Shown here one piece after another: positions 1 through 13,900 of a stretch of 64,000 nt of DNA. The notes under the pieces were generated by a model, which had not been told where the DNA came from, did no database searches, and was given only the letters and a program-made list of their open reading frames with translations. The position numbers and the translations under genes were made by a program. This DNA is from Dermatophagoides farinae. Taxonomy: Eukaryota; Arthropoda; Arachnida; Sarcoptiformes; Pyroglyphidae. Location: the NCBI RefSeq assembly GCF_024713945.1, contig NC_134678.1:7440001-7504000 (forward strand), in the 5' to 3' direction. The number at the start of each line of letters is the position of its first letter. Position 1 is the stretch's first letter.

Positions 1-3000
1 TATATAATAAAAAAATCTTGGTAATGATTCTACTGGCCATATGATTCCGGAAAGAATGAAACCAGGCATGAAAATTCCTGTTGTGTGTAATAAATAAATA
101 AATAAAAAAAAATAATTAAAGAAGCAATGATTGAAAAACTCAACGAAATCTTGACATACCTGAAATGAAAAATGCAGCCGAACGTGGTCGAGGACATATA
201 ACACCAACAAATAAACCGGCAACAATGCCCATAAATCCAAGCATCCATATTAATGATCCGGGTCCATACCATCGAATTGATCGTTGTGGAATACCAAACA
301 TATTTTTCATAAGGAATATTAATAATAATTCTTGTAAGAAAAATAAAACCGATTGAGAGATCATATGAGAGATGAGAATTTCAATACCGGATGCACCGGC
401 CGTCAAACAACGTTCCTGTAATCCGGCCATTTGTTCTTTGATAAATAAATATGATGTTAACACTAATGCATAAGCGAAAACTATTGCCAATATTGTTCCT
501 GGTAAAATGAATTCAATGAAACGAAGTCGTAAATTCTTTATATTAGTAGGAGGAGATGATCGCGATAGAAAATTTGGTATATCCAATGAAATTGGTATAT
601 GATTTTGTTTCATTGAATGATATATTTGTGGACAATCAAATGGCATTAATTCATGCATACGTTCATCATTCGTTAATAATTGTTGCATTGAATCAGCTAA
701 TGTAAAATTGATAAGATAATTGATAAAAAAATTTGAACCATCCAAATGTAATCGAAGGCCAAACATTGTTGAATTGAAACCCATACGCCAATTATAAATT
801 AATTTTTGACAATAGGTAAAATTATCCTCTTCTTCTTCATCATCATTATCATGATTGTAATTATTGCCACCACTATTCTCATCTCGTGTACGATCATTAT
901 TTTGACTAGAATTTTTAAAATCAATTACCGTCTGTTCAATGAGCCACGGAACAATAACGGCTAATGTTTCACCACGACGTATACGTTTGATTGATTCATT
1001 TATATCGCCAACAATAATTTCCGGTTTGAAAATTGATCTATCAATCGTATAACGTATTAAACGTTCAATACGTGGATTATTTACATCGTGTGATTGAGCA
1101 ATAACAATAGTGACAGGTAGATTATTTATAGAAGTGAATGGTCTACTAGATAGAAAACAAACTAAAATTATTTGCATAGCTGGAAATATAAAATAAAACA
1201 ATATGATGAGGTGAATATTTCCAATTATGACGAAATAATTCTTTAAAACCAATGAATAAAGACGTTTAAAGTCAAAATTAAATAAATGTGATATGTATGC
1301 TGTACGACGACGTTCAGCAATTGGCCATTGTGCCATTGGTAATGGAAGTGATGTACGTTGTAGATCTTCAACATCCATTGAATCACCAGAATAATTACTA
1401 TCATCACCATCATATGAATGAATGGTATTTTTATCTTTATTATTATCTACTGAATTTGCTACCGTAGCTGTAATATCAGATCCTGAACCATCAAAGTGTT
1501 GTTCTTGTTGTTGCTGGTGATTAATATCATGAAAATTGTTGGAATTATGGCTACTATTATCTGCTTCACCTAATGATTGACTTTGTGTTGTTTGATAACT
1601 TAATTGTGATGGTGGTGGTATTGTTAAATTTCCTGAAAATCCTTGGCCATCATTATTGGTTTGTTCATAATAAGCAATTGAAGGCCGTAAACGCCGTGGA
1701 ATGTTGGACATGCAAAATTTATTATACATCTGTATGTATGTATGACAATGATAATTTCTTAATAATTCTTCTGGACGATCTTCAATATAAACATGTCCAT
1801 CACGCATTAAACCAGCTTTATATGCATAACATAATTCTTCTGGATGTTTTGTTGTAAATACAATAGTCATTCCTGATAAATGAATAATTTCATTTGAAAA
1901 CAATGGAAAAAAATGATTGATTATCAACAAGATAACAATGACAATAGAGATAAAAAACTTACCATCTTTTTCAGATAATTTTTCCAGATAAGACCAAACT
2001 GTTGATCGTACGAATGGATCAACATTATCAGTTGGTTCATCTAACAATAATAATGGTGGTGAATGTATGATGGCTACCATCAATGAAAGACGCCATAGAT
2101 TTCCTTGATCTAAATCTCTTACTAATGTATGGACAGATGTTTGTATTGATGATGATGATGAATAATGATGATGATGATTTTTATGATTAGTTTCGATGAA
2201 AAAATTATTCAACATTTGTATTCGTTGACAAATAATACTTGGTGGTAATTGATAAAGACGTCCATAATAAAGTAATGTTTGTTTAATAGTCAATTCTGGA
2301 TGTAAAGCAATTTGTTGTGGCATATAACCAACACAAATAGCTGATAATGGTGATAGTGATGGTCGTTGTCCAAATACTTCGATTGCTTGTGAATTATAAA
2401 CCGGTATACGACCAAGAATACATTTAAGCAACAATGATTTACCATTATTTGCCGAACCAAGTAATGCATATATTTTTCCTTTTGGTATCTCTAAATTAAT
2501 ATTATCGAGAATATTTTCATATGAAAATGATTCAATACGAATAGCACATTTAGTCGGTATGCCAATCATTTCAAAACATTCTTCATTCGGTACAGACATT
2601 AATGTATGCATATTACGACAGAATGGTGCATGATGTAATGCATAACGTAATGCTTCCAATGATGCTAAACGTTCTTGTTCATCTTGTTCTTCTAATTCTT
2701 CACTACCACCATCATCATGATTATTGTGATCATTTGGATATTCTGAACGATAATAATTATAACTATTACGTTCACGTTCAAAAGCCCATGATTTTCCACT
2801 AAATAATTGTGGTAATTGTGATCGATGTTGTTTTTGCTGCTGTTGTTGTTGTTGCTGCTGCTGTTGTTGTTGATATTGAAGATAATCATTATTATTATTA
2901 TTTGATATCGATATAGATGTGGAACGAAAAATTTTCATTGGTGGTTGTAAAATTTTTGATTCATCAAATTGATGATGATGTAATGTTTCCGTTGGTGGTG

Positions 3001-3058
3001 ATGATAATATTGATGATGGTTGATCAATAAAACCGGTAAATTTTTTATTATTATTCAT
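1..3058 (-). CDS. ABCH-type ABC transporter half-molecule, 3' end beyond the window
   Basis: A membrane ATP-binding cassette protein with the nucleotide-binding domain first and the membrane domain after it, as in the arthropod ABCH/ABCG group. Coding exons are 3058-1963, 1872-160 and 77-1, about 960 residues in the window. The N-terminus is low complexity with a poly-Gln tract. Walker A is GSANNGKS (about residue 201), Walker B is LLLLDEP, and the loop before it reads DQGNLWRLS where LSGGQ is expected. The switch histidine of the usual TTH is replaced (TTKHPEE). The membrane part has hydrophobic segments near LILFYFIFPAMQIILVCFL and the ABCH-like stretch KEQMAGLQERCLTAGASGIE. The last exon (FMPGFILSGIIWP) is the conserved membrane-domain end and places the gene with confidence. 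The 90-nt intron 1873-1962 is stop-free and in frame. Known ABCH proteins export cuticle lipids or toxins; the substrate here is unknown. ATPase activity may be weak given the altered motifs. Confidence 0.88.
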
Positions 3059-5113
3059 TTCGATTTAATTTTTGATTTTGAAACTGTCGAGAGAGAGAGA
3101 GAGAAAACAAAAAACAAAAGAATCGATTAAAGAAAATTGATTAAACAAACGAAACAATCACCACCATAGCCATAATATGTGTGAATAAAAGAACCATAAC
3201 TGACCACCATTACCATCACTACAACCACAAAAATCGTAGACAACTTACGAAAAAAAAAACAAACGAACCATCAATCGATCGATTGATCGATGATGGCATC
3301 TGAAGCACATTTGAATTTAAAATATTTTCTTCGTCAATTGAATGAAAAGAAGAATAAAGAAGATGAATCGACTAGAGAAAGAGAGAGAGAGTGAGAAAGC
3401 TGAAAAAAAACTTGGCAAAATGGCAAAAAACAAATAAAAAATGTTCAAGAAAAACCAATGTCAAATGATTTTTTTTTTTTGGGCACTGTCACACACTCAT
3501 AGCCAATCATCCGTGGTGAAAAAGAAAATGTTAAGAAATGCAACAAAACTTGTGCATACCAATAATAATGATAATAATGATCCAATGGATAAAAAAAAAT
3601 ATGCAAAATAGTAGACAATATATAAACGAATAGACAGCAACAATTTGACAATTGAATAAAATAAATGAAATGAAGAAATTCTCACCAGAAAGTTTGTTTA
3701 TAGATAGATAGGCAACAACAAAATCATTGATCAATCACCGAAAAAAAAAAAATAAAATATCGACGATGAGAATTATTTGATCATCATCGATCATTGGAGT
3801 GAAAAATCAATCAATTTTTTTTTCACTGATGAACAAAAAAAATTGTTAAATATTGCGAATAATTAAAAAAATTTTTTTTTCTTTCTGATATTTATCTTGA
3901 TTATAATGAACTAATTAACGTAAAAAAAATATTGGAATAATTTACACAAATGTTTGAGATAATAAAAAAAAAAAAATAATAATGATAATCAATGAAGCAT
4001 ATAGTAGATGCGTTCATTTCAGTTATTTAACGACGACGACGAAATTTTTAAAATGAATGATAAATAAAAACTTGTTGCTAATAATAATTGACCTTGCCTT
4101 TGAATTTTTTTTTATTTTTTTTGTTCATCATCATCTTCTTCACTTTTTTTTAAAGGGAAAATTTAAATAAATATGTAAAAAAAAGAAACAAAAATTGTTT
4201 CATCATTATCGAAAATTTTCAAAAATTTCAAATAAAACACAGCAAAACAAAAAAAAAACAATCCATCAGCAGATAGATGAAATAGACAAGAAAAATCAAA
4301 AAGCATAATATATGAAAATGAATTTTTCCTGAAAATAATAAAGTCTAATGATGATGATGATGATGATGCAAATGATAATGATTGATTGCTTAATCATTGA
4401 AATATTGATCAATTGTTGTTGTTGTTGTTAGTATGTGTGCCTTTGTCAAAGATGTCAATCAAAAGAATTAAAGATTATCCATTAAAAAAAAAAAAAAAAA
4501 TTTACCAGAAGTGTCCACATTACCACATTGACAATTGAATGAATGAATGAATGATCAATGAGAATTGTTATTCAACCAGTCATTAAGTTATTATTATATA
4601 AAATATATACATGAAAATAAAAATAATTACAAGTTGATTGATTTTTTTTCGGTGAAAGAAAAAAAAAATTTTTTTTTTTTTCAAAAACATTCAAAAATCG
4701 CGATTGAATTTAGCCATTTTTGGTTATATATAGTAGTAAAGTGAAAAATGTTTCCATTTTCCAATTACAACTACCAATTATTACCACCAGCACTGCTAAT
4801 AATTTTTGCAAAATGAGAACCCTCTTTTTTTTGGAAACGAAAAAAATTTTTTTTTTTCTTGATGATGTTTCAAGGATCTTCATCATCATCATCATCATCA
4901 TAATCATCGATATGGTGGTTGTGGTTGTGTATATATTGGTTATTGGATTGCAAAATAAAAGTAACTATGATTTATGTGTATGTGAGTGCTTGAAACATTG
5001 AAAGATGGTATTTATTTATTATTAATCAAGTAATGATGATGATGAATTTAAAATGAACGAAAAAAAAAATTTTTTTTCGAATGAATTTAATAAAGGTCGA
5101 GCAATTTGGTTTT

Positions 5114-5160
5114 CCGGTCAACAGTATAAATATAAGCCGGTCACGCGTACAGAACATCAA
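5114..5160. promoter_or_regulatory. Candidate TATA core promoter flanked by CCGGTCA repeats
   Basis: TATAAATATAA lies at 5125-5135 between two direct copies of CCGGTCA (5114-5120 and 5137-5143), followed by CACGCG. This is the most GC-rich patch in about 5 kb. On the + strand a start site near 5150-5160 would fit the spacing, but no gene follows. On the - strand the AT core could serve the ABC transporter, 2 kb away, through an untranslated first exon. Direction is undecided. Confidence 0.3.
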
Positions 5161-5745
5161 GGTCAATTTTAAAAAAACAATCGATTAAAAATTCAAGGAT
5201 ATGAAAGTTGAAAAAAAAACAATTGATTGAATGGAATTTTTGGAAAAAAAAAGACAGGATACATACTCACACACACACACACGATTAAATCAATAATCAA
5301 TTCAGCTGATGATCAGTGAATCAAAAAAAATCAATAAGAGAAACATACCTGGATGATGGAAAAAAAATTGTTTTGATGAATTGAATCAGCAGAAATTGAA
5401 AATTATTACATTAGATATATATTGTTCTCACCATTACCGTCATTGATTTTTGACCTATTTGTCATCACACACATCTCGCGCACAATTGGCGATTTAAATT
5501 TTTCGAAATTAAAAAACACACACACATAATTTCAGATTGCCAACGATTAATCGATTTTAGGATGGTTTTTTCCAAAAAAAAAAAAAAATTAAAAATAAAA
5601 AAAAACAAAAACAGAATATTTTGTTGGTTGTGTATTTGATATTTCCATCGATCATTTGATGAATAAATAAAATTAATTATTAATGAAAAAAAAAATGATG
5701 ATGGTCAAATTGAATGAATTGGGAAAAAAAAGAATCCAATCAATG

Positions 5746-5748
<3 letters not shown>

Positions 5749-5804
<56 letters not shown>
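5749..5804. repeat. (CA)n microsatellite, about 28 units
   Basis: An uninterrupted CA dinucleotide run, the longest in the window. It creates false open frames of alternating His-Thr on one strand and Cys-Val on the other. Confidence 0.97.
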
Positions 5805-5806
<2 letters not shown>

Positions 5807-6396
5807 CACTATTACAGCCATCAAAAATACAGCCACTACTATCATCACCAAACATCATCAGCACTGAAAACATATACATATTCAAGACAAACAAACACAA
5901 ACCAAAATTATCATCAACTATCCAACTACATACCAAACACATACACAAAAACACACACAGGGTAGTATATTTAATAAATTATGCGCTTAAAAGCACGTAA
6001 ATTAAATGATAAGTTAAGGTATGGTAATGATAAAAATATAGAAACTTTTCTTACATAGAGGTAATATATAAATATACCTGGCTGCATTTCGGTGTGTGTG
6101 TGTGTAAGATGAACGGGCAAATAATAAACGTCGTTTATTTGAAGAAAAAAAAATGATAATGACGATGACGATAATATAATCGAATGCTAGCGAAAGAAGA
6201 AAATTAAAGATTGCAAGAATGTTCATTGAAACAAATAAAAAAAACACACACACACACTTACACATTTCTTATGTATTCGTTTTTTTTTTCGTTGTCGTCG
6301 TTGTTTTTGTTGTTTATGTTTATCAATATCATCAATAAGAAGTTCAGGGTGAAATTGAATTTTCGTCTTTCGATAGATTAATGGATGGATGGATGA

Positions 6397-6421
6397 TGTG
6401 TGTGTGTGTGTGTGTGTGTGT
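6397..6421. repeat. (TG)n microsatellite
   Basis: A run of about 12 TG units directly after a short tetranucleotide ATGG repeat. Confidence 0.95.
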
Positions 6422-7982
6422 TTGTATCGTGCGATCAGTGGATTCAAGGAAATTCATTTCAAAATGGTAAAGAAATCAACAAAACTTGCAAATACCAATT
6501 GCAAAAACACCGTTTTGAGTTGAAAATTAATGAAAAACATACACATGAATTTGCAATAAATAAATTTTCCATTTTCTGAACTAGAAAAAATATTTTTTTC
6601 AGTGATAAATAAATATATGTTGTTGATAGGTTTTTTGTCACTGCTCATTGATGTTTGAATATATGTTGATGAGCAATGGATGAAATGAAAAAAAAATATG
6701 TCAAAAAAAAAACGATTCAATGAATGATGATTCTTTTGTGGTTTGATCATCATAATGTTTATAGATAGATTTCATTTGAAAATTTCATCTTCAAAATTGT
6801 TGATTGTTGTTGTTGGTGTTTTGCCAAAAAAAAACAAAAATAAATGATGGCCATTTTCAATTTCAATTGTGTCATCGATGTTTACCATTGTTTATAATAG
6901 ACAATGTGAAATTTTCAAATTGGCAAAAAAAAACATTGATCAACACTTGATAAACAACAACAACAACAACGACAACAACAAAAATAGTTTAGGCCGGATG
7001 TGAGCAAAACACACACACACACACACAGACACATAAACACAAACAAAATTCATAATTATAATCAACATCATGTATCATCATATGACATGACAAAAAAAAA
7101 ATATTTTTTCAGCAATTTTTTTTTTGTTAATCAATTAATCAATTAAAAAAAATTATTTATTATTATTATGTTTTCAACACATTCGATGATTGTTGATAAC
7201 AAAAAAAATGAGGCTTTTTCCTATCCATCAATAATCAAATGCAAAAAAAAATCGAATGTATTCGAATGAAATAAAAAATAAAAACGACTATTTCGACCAA
7301 CGAATAGTCAATCATCAATGATTTTAATTTAATAATATAAAGTGACGAATGAATGAATGATTATCCATCTACAAAGGAAAACACCGGAAATTATGGAAAA
7401 TCAATTAATTATCAAATCTGAAAAAAAATCTCGTCACGAACACACACACACACACACACATAGACACAATTGTCGGTAGAAAAAAAAACAAAAACATTCG
7501 ACAAATTGTTTTCATTTGTCAAATGTTTTTCATTTTATTATTTTTAGTCATTTTATTTTTCAATATTTAATGATGAAAACAAAATCATTAAGTCAAATTA
7601 TTGATTATTATATATATGAATATAAGGCGTTTAAATATTTTTGTTTGTTTGTTTGTTTGTTATTCGAAAGATTTCCACAATATGTGATTTTGTTGAAATC
7701 AATCAATAAAATTTATGTATTTGTCTGGTAGGGATTGATTTGAATTGTGTTTTTTTATGTTTTGTTGAAATTTTCAAAATTGATTTTTTTTGTTGTCAAA
7801 TCTGTTGCCTGTTTGTTTGTTTGTTTGTGTGTGTGTGTGTGTGTGCGTTGTCACGTTTGAATAAACGGGGTCAATTTTTTTTTTTTTTTTTTTTTGGTTA
7901 TAACCCTGAGGTGCTTTCCAAATTGATTGATTGAATGTTCGATCGTTGATTTGTATATTCGACCAATCAAATTTTATTTTAT

Positions 7983-10900
7983 TTAGGCTCCCAATCGAAT
8001 TGAATATGGTGATGTTGATGCACGTTGTTGTTGTTGTTGTGACTGAGTGACAATCGGTTTTTTAGGTGAATGTCGTATTAGATCATGTGTACGATGATGT
8101 GGTAGTGTTGTTGTTGTATATAACGGTTGCTGTTGCTGTTGTTGTATATTTTTCGAAGATGGTAATGTTCCATTTGCAAATGTAACCTTTTGTTGGGCAT
8201 TAGCAGCAGTAGCATTCGGTAGTGTTGCTTTATCGATTATTTTTTGTTGAATAAAATTATCCATTTTTTGTGGCACCGGATGTTGATGTTGATTAGAACC
8301 AACTGGTTGCTGCTGTTGTTGAGCACCGGAAAAGAATTTATTCTGTGCTCGACGTAATCGTACACAATCTGGACACATTTTACAACGGAAATGTTCTTCA
8401 CAATATGGTTCACCTTCAAATTCAAAATAATTTCCATTTTTCAATGCACAACCACAATCCTTAACGATCGATTAATTAGATTGATTAGAATTAAAGTGGA
8501 ACAAAATGATAAAAAGAATAAAACATACCCGACAAACGAAACAATCAGTATGATATTTCGAATTCAATGCCGTCACACAAATCTTATCGACAATTGGTTT
8601 ATTACATCCACGACAATAAGGTGCAAACAATTCAATATAACATGGACGACAATAACCTTTCGATTCATGTTCATGATAGCCATCAGGATCATCGCTCATT
8701 GCTTTATTACAATGAGCACAAGTGAAATGTTCTGGATGCCATGTTTTATTCAATGCAGTCAAACATTTCTATAAATCATTATTAGAAAATTTTCTTGATT
8801 TTTTTTCATGAAAAAATTTTCACATTACCTCAACGATTGGTGCTTCACAAGCGGCACATTTAGGTGAAAACAATGCATGATAATCTGCTTCACAATATGG
8901 TAGGCCATCTTTTTCACGGAAAGCATTCAAATCCAATGGTACACCACATTGAACGCAAGCAAAACATTCTGGATGCCATGTTTTTCCCAATGCTGATACG
9001 ACTTTCTGTGGTTTCATTTGTTCAAACAAATCAGTCAAATTTATAAAATGAAATTGAAATTGAAACTTACATCAGTGATTGGTTTTTTGCATGCAAAACA
9101 TTTTGGCAGAAATAATTCACCAAAATGAAATTTGCAATATGGTTTACCATCATGTGTTTCAAAATCATTTGGATCCAGTATACGATCACAAGCTGGATGT
9201 GAACAAACGAAACATTGTGGATGCCATTCTTTACCCAGAGCAAATACAGGCTTCAAAAAGAAATGATGATGATGATGATTGAAAAATTAAAAAATTTTGA
9301 AACACCAAAAAATACATACCCGTTCTTTAATCGGTTTGTTACATGCACAACATTTTGGTGAAAATAATTTATGATAATCATTTTCACAATATGGACGGCC
9401 ATTCTTTTCATAATAATTATCCGGTGATAATGGTATATGACATTTATCGCAATTGAAACATTCTGGATGCCAATCATGACCCATAGCTCGTAATGGCTAC
9501 AAATACAAAGATAAAATATTTTTGATGGCAATGAAATGATGAACACTTACAGTTCCTTTAATTGGTTTCGAACATCCATAACATTTTGGCATGAAAAGTT
9601 TATCGAAACAATTTGGACAATATGGACGGCCATTCTTTTCCAAAAAGTTATCCGGTGATAATGGCACACGGACATTTATCGCAATTGAAACATTCCGGAT
9701 GCCAATCATGTCCCATTGCTCTTAATGGCTATTGAAAAGAAGACAATAATCATTGGAAATATCGATTTGAAAAATAAGAAAACCTACAGTTCCTTGAATT
9801 GGTTTTGAACAAGCAAAACATTTCGGCAAGAAAAGTTTATCAAAACAATTGGGACAATAAGGTCGGCCATTCTTTTCCAAAAAGTTATCCGGTGATAATG
9901 GTACTCGGCATTTGTCACAATTGAAACATTCTGGATGCCAATCATGACCCATAGCTCGTAATGGCTATCGAACAATAACAACCAAACAAACAAACAAAAA
10001 AAGATTATTGAATGAAAAAATAACCATCAACACTTACAGTTCCACGTATTGGTTTTGAACATGCAAAACATTTAGGAGAAAATAATTTATGATAATCATT
10101 TTCACAATATGGTTTGCCATTTTTTTCATAAAAATTTTCCGGATCCAATGGTATTTTACATTGATGACATTGAAAACAATTTGGATGCCAATCTTTACCC
10201 ATTGCTCGTATATAATTATTCTAATGATGATAACAAAAAAAACGGATGATTAGTAAATAAAAATTCACATGTAAATCAAAACAGGCAAAGCATTGAAAGG
10301 AAAAAAATAGATGACAAAATGATGGGCAATGTAGCCATTAGCCAATATATATGAATATTTACATCTTTAATTGGCTGTTTACAACCAGCACATTTTGGTG
10401 AAAATAAACGATGATAATCATCTTCACAATATGGTAGGCCATTTTTTTCATAAAAATTATACGGATTCAATGGTTTCATACATTCCGTACATTGAAAACA
10501 ATCTGGATGAAAATTTTTTCCCAATGCCGATACATAATTGTCCTAAGAATTCACATGATTCATTAGAAACACAAAATTTTAAAAAACACACAGACACACA
10601 CAGGCATAAATTTGAAGCCAAAAAAAAGACGATGAACAAAATAAGCAAACAAGGATTGTGATGCATTTGGTTAGAAATGTAACGAAAACTCAAAAAAAAA
10701 CAAAAGACGAATAGACATTGTTGCTGATATTTAAAAACAATTCGAGCTATCCACATTTAACACGCTAATAATTACTTACATCCTCGATAGGCCCATGACA
10801 ACCATCACAATCAGGCCTAATTGGTGGCCTATTGTGACCCGAATCCACATGATAGGATTCAATCGGTCTGAATGATGGTTTTTCTTGTAATAATGGTTCT

Positions 10901-13900
10901 AATAATGATTCAATATCTATTTCCGGTGGTGGTGGTTGTTGAAATATTGGGGTAGAGGACTTAGGTGGTGGTGGTGGTGGTGTAGGTCGATTGTAAAGAG
11001 CATCACAATCTGGATGCCAATATTGACCTTTATTATACACTGGTTTGCCCTTTTTTTCATGATTTTGTTTAGAAAGAAATATTAAAGTGGTTAAAGGATA
11101 AATGAATGAGAAGAAAGGAAAAGGAAATTCTAGATAAATTGGTATTGAAAACTTACATCTGTAATTGGTTTAGTACAACCAGCACATTTTGGTGAGAAAA
11201 GATTATGAAAATCTTTTTCACAATATGGTTTGCCTTGATATTCTTTAAATGTTTCCGGTGTCAATGGTTTAACACAAACCGTACAACGGAAACATTCTGG
11301 ATGCCATGGATGGCCCATTGCAATCATTTGACGGCCCTAAATGTAAGTGAAAATCAACATTTAAATCGAATGGTATTTTATGTAGAAAAAATGAACTTAC
11401 GTCAGTAATTGGTTTTTTACAACCATAACATTTTGGATGAAATAGATCCATATAATCTTTTTCACAATAAGGCAGGCCATTCTTTTCATAGAAATTACGT
11501 TCTTCCAATGGTATACCACAATGTGTACATTTAAAACATTGTGGATGCCACATTTTACCCAATGCATTGATTGCTTTCTATACAAAATGGAATATTTGAT
11601 TTGAATAAAAAATTAAAATACCTGGCTTTATACACTCACATCTTTGATTGGTAAATGACAGACACAACATTTGGGTGAAAATAATCGATGATAATCTTCC
11701 ATACAATATGGTGATCCAAGACGTTCAACAAAATTATCCGGTGTCAAACGTTTACCACATTCAACACAACAAAAACATTCCGGATGCCAGATTCGATTCA
11801 ATAGATTATATCGATTCTATCGAATTGAATTCAATCATAATTATATGTCTAAAAATTGAATAATTTTCTCCGAATACTTACACTTTGTGTTGGTTTTTTA
11901 CACACATTACATGGTGGTCCAAACAAACGTAAATGACAATCCTTGCAATATGGTTTATCATTTTCAACAACATATTTATGTGGTTTAAGGATTGTATCAC
12001 AATTTGTGCATGTAAAACATTCCGGATGCCACATTTGATCCAATGCGGTTACAAGCTGATGAATAAATTTCAGATTATCAATTTAAATTTAAAAAAAATG
12101 AAATGAAATAATAATGAAAAACATACCGAACCGACAATATATTGGCCACAAGCACCACATGGTCCTTTAACTGGTGGCGGTGTATATTTATAATCCAAAT
12201 GATGTGAATGATATTTGCAATTATGTTCAGTAGTTGTATCGATTTTATCTTTTGGTGATGGTGTACGTGTTTCAATATATTTTTGTGGTACAATCAATTG
12301 ATGTACTGGTGATGGTGCACGTGGATCCATTGTTGTTGCAGGGCTACGATCACGACTTTCAGTTTTACGATGTGGTAATGGTGATTTTGATGCCGTCGGT
12401 GGTATCATAGCAAAATCATTATATTCAAATTTTTCACCTTCTTCTTTAATACGATGTGCTTTACGTGTATGAGTCTTTTCCATAGAATAAAGCGAGATAT
12501 CTACAAACAAACAAAAAAAAACAAACAAAATTGAACACAATCACACACAAGAACCAAAACAGGAAGAAAACCTACAAATGGGTAAAATATCTCTCACTTG
12601 ACCCGGGATTGATTAAGAGGGGTCAATAGAGGTCACACACACACACACGAACAAAAACAAAGTTACAACAAAAAAAAATTGTTTTTTTCTTTGTTTAAGC
12701 TGTCATATTAAAAATATTTTCTCCCGATGATGATGATGATCTTGTCATATCAAATGCACAAGTTCAAGTGAAGTAAATAATAAAATTTCGGTCGAAAATT
12801 GTCTTATTTTTGTGGCCATGGATTGCCATAAACACAACTAACATACACGTCAATATATATAAACGCAACCATCTTTATGAACCATTTTTTCTTCATTTTG
12901 ATTTCATTCATAACATCATCATCATCGTCATTATGTTCAAACATCACTCATGTGATGATATATAGAACAAAACGTAATGTGATAAATTATGATGGTTGGT
13001 GTGTTTGGCTAGTGAAACTGTTTTTTTTTGTTCGTATGTTTGTATTAGTTCTTGAACTAAATTTTCTTTAAAAAAATTGCAAATAGAAAATGGGAACGAT
13101 GCCAAGCACAGAATAAATAAATAAATGAAAGAATCAATGAATGGCAACCAACAAAAAAAAACACTAGTAAAAATTCATGGCAACAGAAAACCATCTTGAT
13201 AAAATCATTTTGATCCATGTGGGTGGAAAATTAAGAAAAAAAAGTAGGATTCTGGTTTGGTGAAAAAAAAAATTCTCGCTAATCAACATGAAATCAAAAA
13301 ATTGGTTTTCAGTGTTTTAGTGTAAAAATGGTCATTAAAAAAAACTTGGTGAATCATTCTGGTTATTTCTTGAATTCATCAAGAATAAATAATTCTTTGT
13401 AATTCTTTTTTTCATCATCAATGTTTTATTATTACACAAACACAGAGAGAAAAGTTCAATTCTCAGAATATTTTTCCATTTCCTAATCTAATATCACATT
13501 TTTCCAAAAGTATTTATCTTTATTAAAAATGGTAATAAAGTTGCACCACCATATTCCATATTTGGAATAATTGAATAAAATAAATATATACACTACTTAT
13601 ATATATCTTGATGAAAATAATATTATTATTACATGAATGAATGAAATATAAAAGCTAAAACCATAAAAAGTAGTGAACACAGAAGCTAAGCAAACACAAC
13701 GCAAAGAGGAACCAAACACAGAGAAAAAAAATATGAAGCATATTCAATTCAATCTATGATGATAATGTTTGATTACAAGGTTGAAGACACATACACATAG
13801 CAAAATAGTAATTTAGATTCAATTATAGCCATCATCATCATCACATAGACATTATTTGCTAAATTATTGATCGACCATAAATGGTCAATCAATCAAGAAC

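Larger units (their letters stand above)
3059..7982. other. Gene-free, repeat-rich interval between ABC transporter and LIM gene
   Basis: No convincing coding region. The stretch holds long A and T runs, CA/GT microsatellites (5749-5804, 6397-6421, 7439-7460, 7827-7846) and scattered ATG/CAT repeats. Open frames here are made of repeat codons (His-Thr or Val-Cys alternation). It should contain the promoter and untranslated leader of the ABC transporter and the 3' UTR of the LIM gene. One GC-richer patch at 5114-5160 looks like a core promoter and is listed separately. Confidence 0.7.

Noticed and set aside
5673-6000. Open frames on both strands over the CA run
   Set aside because: They are alternating His-Thr or Val-Cys codons produced by the dinucleotide repeat, with no other coding signal.
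5749-7460. Possible CRISPR-like or satellite array
   Set aside because: Repeats are simple dinucleotides without unique spacers; the genome is eukaryotic.
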